Positions 1 to 9,764 are shown, numbered from the stretch's first letter. The stretch is 64,000 nucleotides of DNA from Konateibacter massiliensis (GCF_900184995.1 NZ_LT860099.1:708269-772268), one strand, 5' to 3'. Made by a program: numbers and translations. The notes: generated by a model not told the origin, from the letters alone.

Positions 1-936
1 GCTGTCAATGTCGTAAATGGTGGTTTGAGCATCGGACAGCTCTCCGCCTTTTTATCCTACGCAAACCAATATACAAAGCCTTTTAATGAAATTTCCGGCG
101 TATTTACGGAGCTGCAGTCAGCTCTTGCCTCCGCTGCAAGAATTTTTTCCATCATCGAAGCGGACAGCGAGATTTCGGATGAAAATCTGTTGGAGACTGT
201 AGAATGTGACGGAGAAATTAAGATTAACCATGTAAGCTTTTCCTACACGCCGGACGTTCCTCTTATAGAGGATTTTAACCTTCATGTGAAGCCCGGACAG
301 CGTATTGCTATTGTAGGACCTACCGGCTGCGGAAAAACTACCTTTATCAACTTATTAATGAGGTTTTATGATATTAATTCGGGTGAAATTCTTATTCACA
401 ACACCGATATCCGCGATATGAAACGGGAGGTTCTCCGGAAACAGTTTGGAATGGTATTACAGGAAAGCTGGCTGTTTCAAGGCACCATTTTTGAAAATAT
501 CGCTTACGGAAAGCCAGACGCCACCTTGGATGAGGTCATGGATGCTGCCAAAGCCGCACATGCTCACAGCTTTATCAAAAGACTTCCAAAGGGCTATAAC
601 ACGGTTATCTCAGAGGACGGAAATGTATCTCAGGGTCAGAAACAGCTTCTTTGTATCGCCCGCATCATGCTCACAAAGCCTCCTATGCTTATCTTGGATG
701 AGGCAACAAGCAATATTGATACAAGAACAGAAATACGGATACAAAAGGCATTTTTAGAGCTTATGGAGGGACGCACCAGCTTTATTGTCGCACACAGACT
801 TTCGACGATTAAGGAAGCTGATATTATCTTGGTTATGAATAAGGGACATATTATCGAGCAGGGAAGCCATGACGAACTGCTGGCACAGAATGGATTTTAT
901 GCGAACCTGTATAACAGCCAGTTTGCAGCATCTTAA
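1..936 (+). CDS. ABC exporter subunit, C-terminal part (permease end plus ATPase)
   Basis: The reading frame is open to the left edge, so the gene starts outside the window; what remains is the last membrane helices and a full nucleotide-binding domain. The ATPase shows Walker A (GPTGCGKTT), a Q-loop, Walker B with the catalytic glutamate (MLILDEATS) and an H-loop (VAHRLS). The signature motif is degenerate (VSQGQ instead of LSGGQ), as in the halves of heterodimeric exporters, so a partner half-transporter probably lies just upstream. It is a multidrug/lipid-type exporter of the inner membrane; the substrate cannot be told. A strong terminator follows directly. Confidence 0.93.
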   Translation, partial: AVNVVNGGLSIGQLSAFLSYANQYTKPFNEISGVFTELQSALASAARIFSIIEADSEISDENLLETVECDGEIKINHVSFSYTPDVPLIEDFNLHVKPGQRIAIVGPTGCGKTTFINLLMRFYDINSGEILIHNTDIRDMKREVLRKQFGMVLQESWLFQGTIFENIAYGKPDATLDEVMDAAKAAHAHSFIKRLPKGYNTVISEDGNVSQGQKQLLCIARIMLTKPPMLILDEATSNIDTRTEIRIQKAFLELMEGRTSFIVAHRLSTIKEADIILVMNKGHIIEQGSHDELLAQNGFYANLYNSQFAAS

Positions 937-952
937 CAGTAGAAATATTAAA

Positions 953-996
953 AGCAGCCAAATCCCTCATTCATGAGTGACTTGGCTGCTTTTTTT
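953..996 (+). terminator. Intrinsic terminator after the ABC exporter
   Basis: Long hairpin with arms AGCAGCCAAATCCCTCAT and ATGAGTGACTTGGCTGCT followed by seven T. Closely related in sequence to the terminator at 6321-6370. Confidence 0.9.
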
Positions 997-999
997 GCG

Positions 1000-1064
1000 C
1001 CGGATGCAGTCACGTAGTGACGCTTTCCTCCTGCATTCGTGTGCATTTTGGCACGAAGTGTCTT
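1000..1064. repeat. Intergenic hairpin element (GTA-loop family, copy B)
   Basis: Lies between convergent genes. It holds the hairpin GTCAC-GTA-GTGAC at 1009-1021, then TTTCCTCCTGC, then a second hairpin GTGCATTTTGGCAC (1040-1053). The first hairpin matches in shape and flank, but not in stem sequence, the one at 49557-49569. Confidence 0.5.
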
Positions 1065-3638
1065 CTACTCCTTTGTAAACAACCTCACTTCTCCAGTAAT
1101 GCCAAACGGCTCTATCACAAGATATTGTGAAATTGCGTCTCTTTGCTGATTTCCCAGCGTATTTGTCACCTCGATGCGGATTTCATTTTTTTCCTGCAAA
1201 AGCCCTGTCAGATCAAAGCGGTACGGTTCGCAAATTCTCACACCGGCAGACTTGCCGTTGATGAATACCTCTGCAACCTCCCATGCTTTTTCAAGCTCCA
1301 ATAGTGCTTTGGCATCCGGATTGACGCATGCAAATTGTGCCGCATAGCTTGCGGTTCCTGTCCTTCTATCCATACCGGGAAGATTTCTCAAATCACATAA
1401 TTGCGAAACCTCACCAATCGGTTTGAACTCAGGGTATTCCAAAGCTTCTGCAAAGTTCACCTTCCATGTCAGGTCGAGTATCTCTGACTTCATCTCCTCC
1501 GTCCTATATTTCTTTTCTGCCTCCTGCTTCTCGTCAGTCGCCACAATGACGGTCGATTCATACGGTGACAAGCTAAGTGTCAAATCCGTTTCATATAATC
1601 GATTGGAAAACGCATCATATTCATAGTAGTAAGCCGCCTTTGGCAAACTTACCTTACAAGTTAAGCAATCCGACACATTTTCATTAAAAAACATATAATA
1701 ATGCATTTTTTCCTGCACATAGTGATAATAAACGCAGTCCTTAAACTCGCTTTCCAGCTTTATCTCCCGCACATTCTCACAGGCAGCCGAAAGCTCCAAA
1801 AGCGGAATAGTTTCACATAATGCCTTCACCTCTTCAAGCAAGCTTTCATCCGCAGGAAGTGCACTTCTTGGGTAATTGTCAACAAAAATCACTCTAACAC
1901 CTTCTCGTGCAATCTTTGCCAATTTTTGCATAATTTCCTGCAAAATATATTCTCCATAAGGGATGATAAGCACCTTGAAGCTCTCTTTACCAATCACAAG
2001 CTCCTTATCCTTTACCATTGCTTCTCTTAGGTAATCCACCGAAACAATATCGCAGTCAATCTGCGCCTCCGTAAGCTCTCTGATTGGCTTTTCAACCGGC
2101 ATATACTCTCCCGCCCATTCCTGTTCAGCCGGATACAATACGGCAGCCGGTGCCTGATGAACGCCATCGTTAAACAATTCCAAAAGTCGGTTTGTATAAT
2201 TTGTAAATACCGGAAAATAACGAAACTGTGGATTATGACCATGTGCATAAAAGTGTGGCGGGCAGTCCCAATCGGGGAATTCCTTCGGGCTAAAGGCATG
2301 CGGCACAATATAGTTGATACCGCGAACCACAAGATGATCCGTAATCCATTTCATCAGCTTCAGCCCCTCATTCCAGCCATAAGCACCATAAGCCTCACAC
2401 ATTGCTCTGCCTTTTTTCTTCTCATCCAGATGTGCTGCGGAGGAGCCTAATTTAGCCAGCGCATAGTGATAAAACTCTCCGTTGCTGCCCCCTGTTGAAA
2501 AGGCATCGTGATGGTAAGGCTGCCCCGGCACCAATTGTCCTCCAATCACATCGATTCCTGAAAAATCCTGTGCCTCCTGTCCTCTGAAAAAATGTCCGGT
2601 TCCGTAGCCAAGTCGTGCATGTGCCCCATTATCCTCAATGTTGTGTCCCAAATAATAAACATCGTGCGCATGGCACCAGTCAGCCAGCACCTTCGTAAAA
2701 TTCTCATTATACATTTTCGTGATGACATCCATATATAAATGGCGAATTTCCACTTCTTTCCCATAGGCCGGTGCAAACAAAAGCGGCAGGTATTTAGGCT
2801 CGAAGCCCAGTTCTTTTTCCAGTCCCATTCGCCACGGAAGAACCATCTCCATCCGCCCGATGGACGCCTCCGTACCCTTTACATTTCCAAATCTGGGTTC
2901 ATCGGAGAAAAATCCCAATATCGTTTTTCCGAATTCTTCCTTAAGATGCTCATAATGTGGCTCATAGACAGTCTTTAGGAGCACCTTAGTCGCTTCCTTT
3001 ACAAGCGGATTTAAATAATCCTCCGTTGCCTCCTCGCCGCGCTTTCTCGTCGCAAGCATTACAAATATACTCCAGTTTCCCTTCGGAATATCCCAAGTCA
3101 AAATTCCATCACCATAACAGTTTGTAATCTCCACAATGCTGTCCGTCAAAATGGGGTCTCCCGCCTCTGTCCGATTCGTTCCTCTTTTGGCTGCGTAAAT
3201 ACCAAGAATCGGCTCGTTTTCCGGTGCTTCAGGCTTATCCCACGGTCTGCCCTTCAGCAGTGTCATGTTGATTTTTCCGTTTGGTATCGGTCCTGCCACA
3301 TCAAAGCGGCGCATATCCAAGTACCATTTTGCAAGTTCCGGATATTCGTTTTTGATTGCTCCGTTTGCATATCCGGTTGGAAAATGGGAGTCGTCCAAAA
3401 TCCAGAGCTTCATGTCATGCTCCTTTGCCTTTTCGATGATAACAGACAAATCCTCCCACCATTTTTTTTCGACAAAATCAGGATGAGGGCGTGCCTCAAT
3501 ACATGCTGCCTTCATTCCGCTTTCCGCGATTTTATCCATATATGTTTCTAATACTTCCCTCGTCTCGCCGTGCTGCCAGAAAAAAGGAAAGAGATAATTT
3601 TCAAATTTATTTTCTAACACCTTTTGTAGTTTGTTCAT
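1065..3638 (-). CDS. Large glycoside hydrolase, GH106-like (putative alpha-L-rhamnosidase)
   Basis: 857 residues, no signal peptide, so probably cytoplasmic. The N-terminal half looks like a TIM-barrel glycosidase: FFWQHGETREVLE near residue 20, a WILDDSHFPTGYANG stretch near 80-95, GFFSDEPRF near 240 and EAYGAYGWNEGLKLMKW near 415-430; this pattern recalls GH106 and related clan proteins. The last ~120 residues resemble a GH2-type sugar-binding beta-sandwich (VAEVFINGKSAG, then EIRIEVTNTLGN). It is shorter than typical GH106 enzymes, so the family call is tentative. It lies downstream of the PTS gene and is probably co-transcribed, suggesting it acts on a sugar or sugar phosphate brought in by that permease. 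GGAGGT sits before the ATG. Confidence 0.6.
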   Translation of the reverse strand: MNKLQKVLENKFENYLFPFFWQHGETREVLETYMDKIAESGMKAACIEARPHPDFVEKKWWEDLSVIIEKAKEHDMKLWILDDSHFPTGYANGAIKNEYPELAKWYLDMRRFDVAGPIPNGKINMTLLKGRPWDKPEAPENEPILGIYAAKRGTNRTEAGDPILTDSIVEITNCYGDGILTWDIPKGNWSIFVMLATRKRGEEATEDYLNPLVKEATKVLLKTVYEPHYEHLKEEFGKTILGFFSDEPRFGNVKGTEASIGRMEMVLPWRMGLEKELGFEPKYLPLLFAPAYGKEVEIRHLYMDVITKMYNENFTKVLADWCHAHDVYYLGHNIEDNGAHARLGYGTGHFFRGQEAQDFSGIDVIGGQLVPGQPYHHDAFSTGGSNGEFYHYALAKLGSSAAHLDEKKKGRAMCEAYGAYGWNEGLKLMKWITDHLVVRGINYIVPHAFSPKEFPDWDCPPHFYAHGHNPQFRYFPVFTNYTNRLLELFNDGVHQAPAAVLYPAEQEWAGEYMPVEKPIRELTEAQIDCDIVSVDYLREAMVKDKELVIGKESFKVLIIPYGEYILQEIMQKLAKIAREGVRVIFVDNYPRSALPADESLLEEVKALCETIPLLELSAACENVREIKLESEFKDCVYYHYVQEKMHYYMFFNENVSDCLTCKVSLPKAAYYYEYDAFSNRLYETDLTLSLSPYESTVIVATDEKQEAEKKYRTEEMKSEILDLTWKVNFAEALEYPEFKPIGEVSQLCDLRNLPGMDRRTGTASYAAQFACVNPDAKALLELEKAWEVAEVFINGKSAGVRICEPYRFDLTGLLQEKNEIRIEVTNTLGNQQRDAISQYLVIEPFGITGEVRLFTKE

Positions 3639-3663
3639 AGTTCAGTATACCTCCATATTGCCA

Positions 3664-3693
3664 AGGGCGGTAGCACATTTCATCTACCGCCCA
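3664..3693 (-). other. Intercistronic hairpin between PTS gene and glycosidase
   Basis: Perfect inverted repeat GGGCGGTAG/CTACCGCCC with a 10-nt loop and no T-run, in the gap between two co-directional genes. More like an mRNA processing or stabilising structure than a terminator. Confidence 0.6.
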
Positions 3694-3706
3694 CTTTATA
3701 AGTAGT

Positions 3707-5095
3707 CTATTCCTCTGCCTTATTCACAATAAACGCTCCGACTGCGGAAACAACGAATGCAATCAGTGCACATATAATAAATCCATAGAAACTGATATCC
3801 AATCCTTCCGGATTAATCATTGCCGGAATACGGAATAATCCGTCTCCTACGAAAGAATACATTTTTCCTCCAAGTCCGGCTAATATACCGCCGCCGATTC
3901 CGCCGCCGATGAAAGCACAGATAAAGTTTTTCATATTCGGAAGAGCGATGGAGTAAATCGTAGGCTCTGTCACACCACACAAACAGGAAGCAAGGTTACC
4001 AAAGCCCAACGCCTTCTTTTCTTTGTTTCTCACCTTTAAGCCATATCCAAGCGAAACTCCGGCAAGTGCCCAAACGGTAATACCAAGCACTGCATTCACC
4101 GGATCGCTTCCCAATGTAAACAGGTTATTCATCAATACCGGGATAAACGCTCCGTGAAGTCCTGTCAATACAATCACCTGCCAAAATGCCCCCAAAAGGA
4201 TACCCGCCAGAACCGGAAACGCGTTAAACACCAACATAACACCGCTTGCAAGCAGACTTGATACAATGTTCATAAGCGGTCCGATTACAAGAAAGGTCAC
4301 CGGAACCGTAATTGCGATTGTGACTGCCGGAACAAACATCAACTGAAGCATTTGCGGTATCCATTTCTTTGATAATTTTTCTACCTTGGAGCCAAAGTAG
4401 CATGCAAGCATAATCGGCAGGATTGTCTGTGAATAATTAATCAACTGAACCGGAATGTGTAAAAATGTGATACTTGTCTCTCCGCCTACCAAAGCAAGCA
4501 AATCCGGATACAACAGTGCCGCTCCGATGCAGGCACCTACATACTGGTTCATGCCAAATACCTTTGCCGCACTAAATCCGATGATAATCGGCAGGAAGTA
4601 AAGAATTGCGTTTGCTGCGGCATACATAACAAGATAGGTTCCGTCTGTTGCTGCAAGCACGCCCGCTGTTGTCAAAATAGTGAGAATACCTTTTATGATA
4701 CCGCTTGCCACCAACGGTCCGATAATCGGCATAATACATCCCTGAATGGTTTTAACAAAAGCATGAAACAGACTGTCCTTTTTCACGAGCCTCATGGAGT
4801 CTGCCTTTGCTTTTCCTTCCTCCATTACATCACCTTCAGAAATTCCCGCTTCCTTTTGCACAAATTTGATTACATCACTTACATGAGTTCCAATGATGAC
4901 CTGATATTGTCCGCCCTGATTCATAACTCCCATAACACCCTTAATTGCTTTTACCTCATCCATATTCGGAATGGTATCGTCCTTTAAAATAAAACGAAGC
5001 CGTGTCATGCAGTTTGCAACACTAACAATATTATCCCTTCCGCCGACTTTTGCCACAACTTCTCTAGCGAGTTCCGTGTAATTTTTCTCTGCCAT
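3707..5095 (-). CDS. PTS sugar transporter EIIBC, glucose/sucrose/beta-glucoside superfamily
   Basis: 462 residues. The EIIB domain is at residues 1-85 with the phosphorylated cysteine in VANCMTRLRF; the rest is a ten-or-so helix EIIC domain with the conserved GVTEPTIYSIALPN near residue 380. There is no EIIA domain, so a stand-alone or borrowed EIIA must serve it. It imports and phosphorylates a sugar at the membrane; the substrate is unknown. It resembles TreB/ScrA-type permeases but lies next to a GH106-like glycosidase and a divergent AraC regulator rather than a phosphotrehalase. AGGAGAGG-like SD before the ATG. Confidence 0.9.
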   Translation of the reverse strand: MAEKNYTELAREVVAKVGGRDNIVSVANCMTRLRFILKDDTIPNMDEVKAIKGVMGVMNQGGQYQVIIGTHVSDVIKFVQKEAGISEGDVMEEGKAKADSMRLVKKDSLFHAFVKTIQGCIMPIIGPLVASGIIKGILTILTTAGVLAATDGTYLVMYAAANAILYFLPIIIGFSAAKVFGMNQYVGACIGAALLYPDLLALVGGETSITFLHIPVQLINYSQTILPIMLACYFGSKVEKLSKKWIPQMLQLMFVPAVTIAITVPVTFLVIGPLMNIVSSLLASGVMLVFNAFPVLAGILLGAFWQVIVLTGLHGAFIPVLMNNLFTLGSDPVNAVLGITVWALAGVSLGYGLKVRNKEKKALGFGNLASCLCGVTEPTIYSIALPNMKNFICAFIGGGIGGGILAGLGGKMYSFVGDGLFRIPAMINPEGLDISFYGFIICALIAFVVSAVGAFIVNKAEE

Positions 5096-5269
5096 TTCAA
5101 ACCCTCTCCTTTAAACAAATCTTCTATTTTCGTTGACGTTACACAAAATACATTGTATAATCTGTCTAATTTATGTATTTATTGTATCAAAAGAAAAACA
5201 CGAATAGAATCACAAAAGCAAACTTAAAAACTGACAAAACTTAACTTTATATAAGAAAGGTTGTGCATA
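5096..5269. promoter_or_regulatory. Divergent control region, PTS operon / AraC regulator
   Basis: AT-rich 174-nt gap between divergent starts. It must hold both promoters and presumably the AraC binding sites. I see no operator repeat that I can assign with confidence. Confidence 0.4.
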
Positions 5270-6316
5270 ATGTACAGAAATGAGTTTGAAAAATTAGTAA
5301 CTCCGCTGACAGACAAGGAATTGAACTATCGTTCCAACCCGGTCCCCAACAATAAAATTTATAACCGGCTTCTCGGCGGAATGGAGGCAGATGGCACTTA
5401 TCATTTTAAGATGCCTGCCATCAGCTCTTCCCTTGCGGCGCTGCAATTTCGTGATTACCACTCTGTACCGTCGGCAAAGCCGTATAAACTAAACAACAAT
5501 ATTGTGTTCAACCGCCAGAACCGCTACTCTATCGTTCCGCTTCACAGCCATGATTATATCGAAATGAATTTTATCTATTCCGGTAATGCGACGGCTGTTA
5601 TCAACGGCAAAGAGCTGCAGCTTGGTGCAGGCGATGTCTGTATTATGGACAGCCGGGTTGTCCATACATTGTATACCACCCATGACGATGATATTATTCT
5701 GAACGCGATTATGAATTTTCAGTATTTCACAAATTCATTTTTATTGAAGCTGGCAGACAGCGGACCGATTGCACGTTTTCTTTCCAATGCACTCAATACT
5801 TCCAACGAGCACAATCAATACATTTTATTTCACACCGCCCAGAATCCTCTTGTAAAAGAGTTGTTTGAAAATGCCTACTGTGAATTTTTAGAGCCGGGAA
5901 TCTGCGCCGAGGAGGTAATTGACAATTACATGCGGCTGCTCTTTATTGAGCTGGTACGCTGCTATCAAACTGAAAAGGAAAACGAATACAAATCTTCCAA
6001 TAAAAATTACATTACGGAAATCCTTCTTTATATGGAAGAACATTGCGTGGACTGTACCTTAGAAAGCGTTGCCGAAAAATACCACTTTCATCCAAATTAC
6101 TTATCACGTGCCATAAAGAAAGCAACCGGAAGCACCTTTAAGGATTTGGTAAGTGAATACCGGCTGAAGCTCGCTTCTTTTTATTTAATCAACAGTGATT
6201 TCCCGATTCATAAAATTGCTGCAGACTGCGGTTATAAAAATCAGAATTTTTTTTATAAGAAATTTTATGCAGAATACGGCATGTCACCCAAAGTGTACCG
6301 CGACAGCCATAAATAA
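5270..6316 (+). CDS. AraC-family transcriptional regulator (cupin sensor plus HTH)
   Basis: Start placed at the ATG at 5270, nine bases after AAGAAAGG; an upstream TTG in frame is less likely. About 348 residues: an AraC-type cupin sensor domain around residues 60-150 (PLHSHDYIEMNFIYSG then LGAGDVCIMD) and a double helix-turn-helix from about 245 to the end (VAEKYHFHPNYLSRAIKK; IAADCGYKNQNFFYKKF). It is divergent from the PTS-glycosidase operon and very likely regulates it in response to the imported sugar. Confidence 0.9.
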   Translation: MYRNEFEKLVTPLTDKELNYRSNPVPNNKIYNRLLGGMEADGTYHFKMPAISSSLAALQFRDYHSVPSAKPYKLNNNIVFNRQNRYSIVPLHSHDYIEMNFIYSGNATAVINGKELQLGAGDVCIMDSRVVHTLYTTHDDDIILNAIMNFQYFTNSFLLKLADSGPIARFLSNALNTSNEHNQYILFHTAQNPLVKELFENAYCEFLEPGICAEEVIDNYMRLLFIELVRCYQTEKENEYKSSNKNYITEILLYMEEHCVDCTLESVAEKYHFHPNYLSRAIKKATGSTFKDLVSEYRLKLASFYLINSDFPIHKIAADCGYKNQNFFYKKFYAEYGMSPKVYRDSHK

Positions 6317-6320
6317 AAAA

Positions 6321-6370
6321 AGCAGCCAAGTCTCTCACCTCTCACCGATGAGGAACTTGGCTGTTTTTTT
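6321..6370. terminator. Intrinsic terminator between convergent genes
   Basis: Hairpin AGCAGCCAAGT ... ACTTGGCTG followed by seven T on the plus strand and preceded by an A-run, so it can serve both directions. Homologous to the terminator at 953-996. Confidence 0.85.
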
Positions 6371-7085
6371 ACACACTCTCATCCACCACGTTACCCGCAG
6401 CTTCTATTACTTTTTCATTGACCTGCTTGTCAATGTTCTTCATCTCTTCCTCAATCATTTCCTGATATTTTTCAATAATCAGTGCATCCTCCTGTGAGAT
6501 TGATTCATCCCGCTCTTCCTTCAAAGCACTCAACAGCTGTTTCGAGCTGTCGTCAATTCTGTCATTAAACACACTAATCATCTTGTCAAATTCTATCATT
6601 CTGCTTTGATATTCGCTTGGCGCACCCAATGACTGATAAGCCTCCCAGTCCTCCGCTGAAATTGATTTACCGCTTTTTATCGCTTCGCTTACCTTCCTGC
6701 GCAAATTCAATTCCTGTTCTTCCGGACTGTCATCTTCCACCCCGTAGAGCTTTTTGAGATTGTCCTGCTTGCCTATTATATCATTGATAAGCCCCTGATT
6801 GAATTCGATATCTTCACGGTAGCCCGCGATATCTTCCTCACGCTTTTCTTTAATCGCATCAAGCTTCGCCTGTATCTCAAGCTGATCGCTTTTCTTTGTT
6901 AATTCCGTTTTTCTGTCCAGTAAATCCTTAATGGAACTGTCCTTTGGCTGCATCAGGTTAATCTCGCTTGCCTGAATATTTCCGCTTAACTCTGCTTTCT
7001 GTTCGTCCTTACCGCTTTTTTCTACTCCGTTAGACTTATTCGCGGCATTGTTTGCTGATGCAATGATACTGTTTTGAATTTTCAT
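6369..7085 (-). CDS. Hypothetical charged coiled-coil protein
   Basis: 238 residues from the ATG at 7085, which follows GGGAGG by six bases; a longer frame to 7112 lacks a good SD. No family recognised. The first ~25 residues (MKIQNSIIASANNAANKSNG) are small and polar, followed by long stretches of Lys/Glu/Asp-rich sequence with heptad-like spacing around residues 55-110 and 170-230, so largely helical and soluble. No membrane segment, signal peptide or cysteine is evident. Its own SD and terminator make it probably monocistronic. The Asn/Ser/Ala-rich head recalls secreted or flagellum-associated small proteins, but that is a guess. Confidence 0.75.
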   Translation of the reverse strand: MKIQNSIIASANNAANKSNGVEKSGKDEQKAELSGNIQASEINLMQPKDSSIKDLLDRKTELTKKSDQLEIQAKLDAIKEKREEDIAGYREDIEFNQGLINDIIGKQDNLKKLYGVEDDSPEEQELNLRRKVSEAIKSGKSISAEDWEAYQSLGAPSEYQSRMIEFDKMISVFNDRIDDSSKQLLSALKEERDESISQEDALIIEKYQEMIEEEMKNIDKQVNEKVIEAAGNVVDESV

Positions 7086-7149
7086 AAAAACCTCCCTGTT
7101 ATTTATTTTCATAACTCCTATTTATATATCGGCAAAATCCAGAAAAGTT

Positions 7150-8487
7150 TTACTCCTTTTGCAATTTTTTCCTTTTTTGAAACCGCAAATATACCGGAAC
7201 CTCATATAAGAGCATGGCAACCCAGCCCAAACCACAGGCATATGCAATGCCGTTAAAGCCCACAACAGGAATCAACAGGTACACAAAGATTACTCGAAAT
7301 ACCATCTGTATTGTGGTGGAATAAAAAGTTACTTCCATTTTTCCCATCCCTCTGAAATATCCTTGTATCCAGTTCGTAAATGCAGGCATGATATAGAGAA
7401 CGCCCATGATGGTCAGATAACCTCCGCCAAGCCCCACGATATTGCTCGCCCCGTCGCTGACAAAAAGCCTCATAATCGATCTTGCCGCAATTATTGTGAC
7501 GATAAGCAGGATTACCCAATAGGCAAGCTCAATAAACAGCGTCTTTCGGAAAGCCTCCTGAATGCGGTTTTCTTTTTTGGCTCCTCTGTTTTGAGCGATA
7601 AATACAGTCATGGACTGCGCAATACTCTGCTGGGGAATAAATGCAAAGTCATCCACACGGTTTACTGCGTTAAATGCTGCAATGCTGTCTACACCGAGCG
7701 GATTCACGCCTCCCTGCACAAGCACCTTTCCTATCTGTAAAACCGTCTGCTGCATCGCCGTCGCCCAACTATAATTTAAAGTTCTGCCAATTAATGTTTT
7801 ATCAAAAACAAATTCTTTTCGTTTTATTTGAACAATTGGAACTTTCTTGTAAATATAGACATAACATAAAATGCAGGAAAGCGCCTCCGCAATTGCGGTT
7901 GCAAGTCCCGCTCCAACTACACCCATTTCAAACTTTGCCACAAACACCATATCTAAACCTGCATTTACAATGGAAGAGATAATCAGGAAATAAATCGGTG
8001 TCTTTGAATCCCCGATACTTCGAAGCGCTGAGGCATATATATTATAAAAAAAGATAAAAATCAATCCGATAAAGCTAATTCGAAGATAACTCACTGCCAT
8101 CGGAAGCACTTCCTCGGGTGTTTGAATAAGTCGAAGGATAAAAGGTGCTGCAAGCACTCCGATTATAATCATCACAACGGTGAAAATGCTGCCTGCAATC
8201 ATCGAGGTGGATATTTCCCGCTTCAGCTTGTCCATATCTCCCGCGCCAAAAAATTCGCTCATCAAAATAGAGGCTCCAAGGCAAATTCCGATAATAAAAA
8301 ATATCATAATATTCAAAATCGGATTTGAAGTTCCAAGCGCCGCCAGCGCCTCTTCCCCTGCGTATCTGCCTACAATAATAGAGTCTACTGCATTATAGGT
8401 TAACTGGAAAATATTCCCCAAAATCATCGGTATCGCAAAGCCTACGATGTGCTTTGGAATATTTCCTTCTGTCATGTTCTTACTCAT
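7150..8487 (-). CDS. MATE family multidrug/cation efflux transporter
   Basis: 445 residues from the ATG at 8487, directly after GAGGAGGCAAT; a 51-nt longer frame would run into the hairpin upstream. Twelve hydrophobic segments, with the MATE hallmark near the N-terminus (GFAIPMILGNIFQLTYNAVDSIIVGRY) and again after the midpoint. It would export drugs or metabolites using a Na+ or H+ gradient. It is downstream of icd but separated from it by a hairpin, so likely an independent unit. Confidence 0.92.
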   Translation of the reverse strand: MSKNMTEGNIPKHIVGFAIPMILGNIFQLTYNAVDSIIVGRYAGEEALAALGTSNPILNIMIFFIIGICLGASILMSEFFGAGDMDKLKREISTSMIAGSIFTVVMIIIGVLAAPFILRLIQTPEEVLPMAVSYLRISFIGLIFIFFYNIYASALRSIGDSKTPIYFLIISSIVNAGLDMVFVAKFEMGVVGAGLATAIAEALSCILCYVYIYKKVPIVQIKRKEFVFDKTLIGRTLNYSWATAMQQTVLQIGKVLVQGGVNPLGVDSIAAFNAVNRVDDFAFIPQQSIAQSMTVFIAQNRGAKKENRIQEAFRKTLFIELAYWVILLIVTIIAARSIMRLFVSDGASNIVGLGGGYLTIMGVLYIMPAFTNWIQGYFRGMGKMEVTFYSTTIQMVFRVIFVYLLIPVVGFNGIAYACGLGWVAMLLYEVPVYLRFQKRKKLQKE

Positions 8488-8513
8488 ATTGCCTCCTCGT
8501 GAAGTCATACACG

Positions 8514-8541
8514 AAAACGCTTGCACCTTACGGCACAAGCG
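8514..8541 (-). terminator. Hairpin, probable terminator of icd
   Basis: Minus-strand AACGCTTG ... CAAGCGTTTT, eight-base stem with a short T-run, 15 bases after the icd stop. Confidence 0.65.
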
Positions 8542-8555
8542 TTAGTTGTTTCACT

Positions 8556-9764
8556 TTATAGTATCTCTTCTAATGTCGTTCGTACTGCTTTTATAAAACC
8601 TTCACTGCTTAAGGTAACTGTGTTTTCATTGGATGTAATCAGAGCTAAGTCCTTTGTCATCTTACCTGCTTCTATTGTTTGAACACAAGCTCGCTCCAGC
8701 TTATCTGCAAAATGCATCAATTCTTTATTTCCGTCTAATTCGCCTCTTTTTCTGAGTGCGCCTGTCCATGCGAAAATAGTTGCAACAGAGTTTGTGGATG
8801 TCTCTTCGCCCTTTAAGTGCTTGTAATAATGTCTTTGAACCGTTCCGTGAGCTGCCTCATACTCGTAGTAGCCTTCCGGAGAAACAAGCACGGAAGTCAT
8901 CATCGCAAGAGAACCAAATGCGGAGGAAACCATATCGCTCATTACGTCGCCGTCATAGTTTTTACAAGCCCAGATAAAGCCGCCCTCTGCCTTCATAATT
9001 CTCGCTACCGCATCGTCAATGAGTGTATAGAAATACTCAATTCTTGCCTCTTTGAACTGTTCCTCATATTCCTTCTCAAATATCTCCTGAAAAATATCCT
9101 TGAAAGTATGGTCATACTTTTTGGAAATGGTATCCTTTGTCGCAAACCATAAGTCCTGCTTTGTATCAAGCGCAAAGGAAAAGCAGCTTCTTGCAAAACT
9201 TTCAATGGAGTCGTTTAAGTTGTGCATTCCCTGAATGATACCCTCGCCCTTAAACGTATGGATAAGCTCTCTTGTCTCTGTTCCATCCTCTGCTGTAAAG
9301 ACAAGCTCAGCCTTTCCGGCTGACGGAATCTTCATCTCAGATGCTTTATATACATCACCATAAGCATGTCTTGCTATGGTAATTGGTTTTTTCCAGTTGC
9401 GAACACATGGCTCAATGCCCTTTACAATAATCGGTGCACGAAATACGGTTCCGTCTAAAATTGCACGGATTGTGCCGTTTGGACTCTTCCACATTTCTTT
9501 CAATGTATATTCCTTCATTCTCGCACCATTCGGTGTAATGGTCGCACATTTTACAGCAACGCCATATTTCTTTGTAGCTTCTGCGGAATCTACCGTTACC
9601 TGATCGTTTGTCTCGTTTCTATATTCCAGTCCCAAATCATAATATTCGGTATTCAGCTCGATAAACGGATGTAGCAATTCATCTTTGATCATCGTCCAAA
9701 GAATTCTTGTCATTTCATCTCCGTCCATTTCAACAAGCGGTGTTGCCATTTTAATTTTTTCCAC
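8556..9764 (-). CDS. icd: NADP-dependent isocitrate dehydrogenase
   Basis: 402 residues starting with GTG at 9764, eight bases after AGGAGG. Converts isocitrate to 2-oxoglutarate with NADP+. The sequence is of the dimeric eukaryote-like class: [11 protein letters not shown] at the start, [12 protein letters not shown] and [17 protein letters not shown] near residues 75-110, the metal-binding DDAVARI and YDGDVMSD near 250-280, and [10 protein letters not shown] near 310. It follows a citrate-synthase-like gene, so together they would supply 2-oxoglutarate for glutamate in an incomplete oxidative TCA branch; aconitase is not in this window. Confidence 0.95.
   Translation of the reverse strand: MEKIKMATPLVEMDGDEMTRILWTMIKDELLHPFIELNTEYYDLGLEYRNETNDQVTVDSAEATKKYGVAVKCATITPNGARMKEYTLKEMWKSPNGTIRAILDGTVFRAPIIVKGIEPCVRNWKKPITIARHAYGDVYKASEMKIPSAGKAELVFTAEDGTETRELIHTFKGEGIIQGMHNLNDSIESFARSCFSFALDTKQDLWFATKDTISKKYDHTFKDIFQEIFEKEYEEQFKEARIEYFYTLIDDAVARIMKAEGGFIWACKNYDGDVMSDMVSSAFGSLAMMTSVLVSPEGYYEYEAAHGTVQRHYYKHLKGEETSTNSVATIFAWTGALRKRGELDGNKELMHFADKLERACVQTIEAGKMTKDLALITSNENTVTLSSEGFIKAVRTTLEEIL

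Noticed and set aside
8488-8538. 17-residue extension of the MATE protein
   Set aside because: It would read through the icd terminator hairpin; GGAGG precedes the ATG at 8487.
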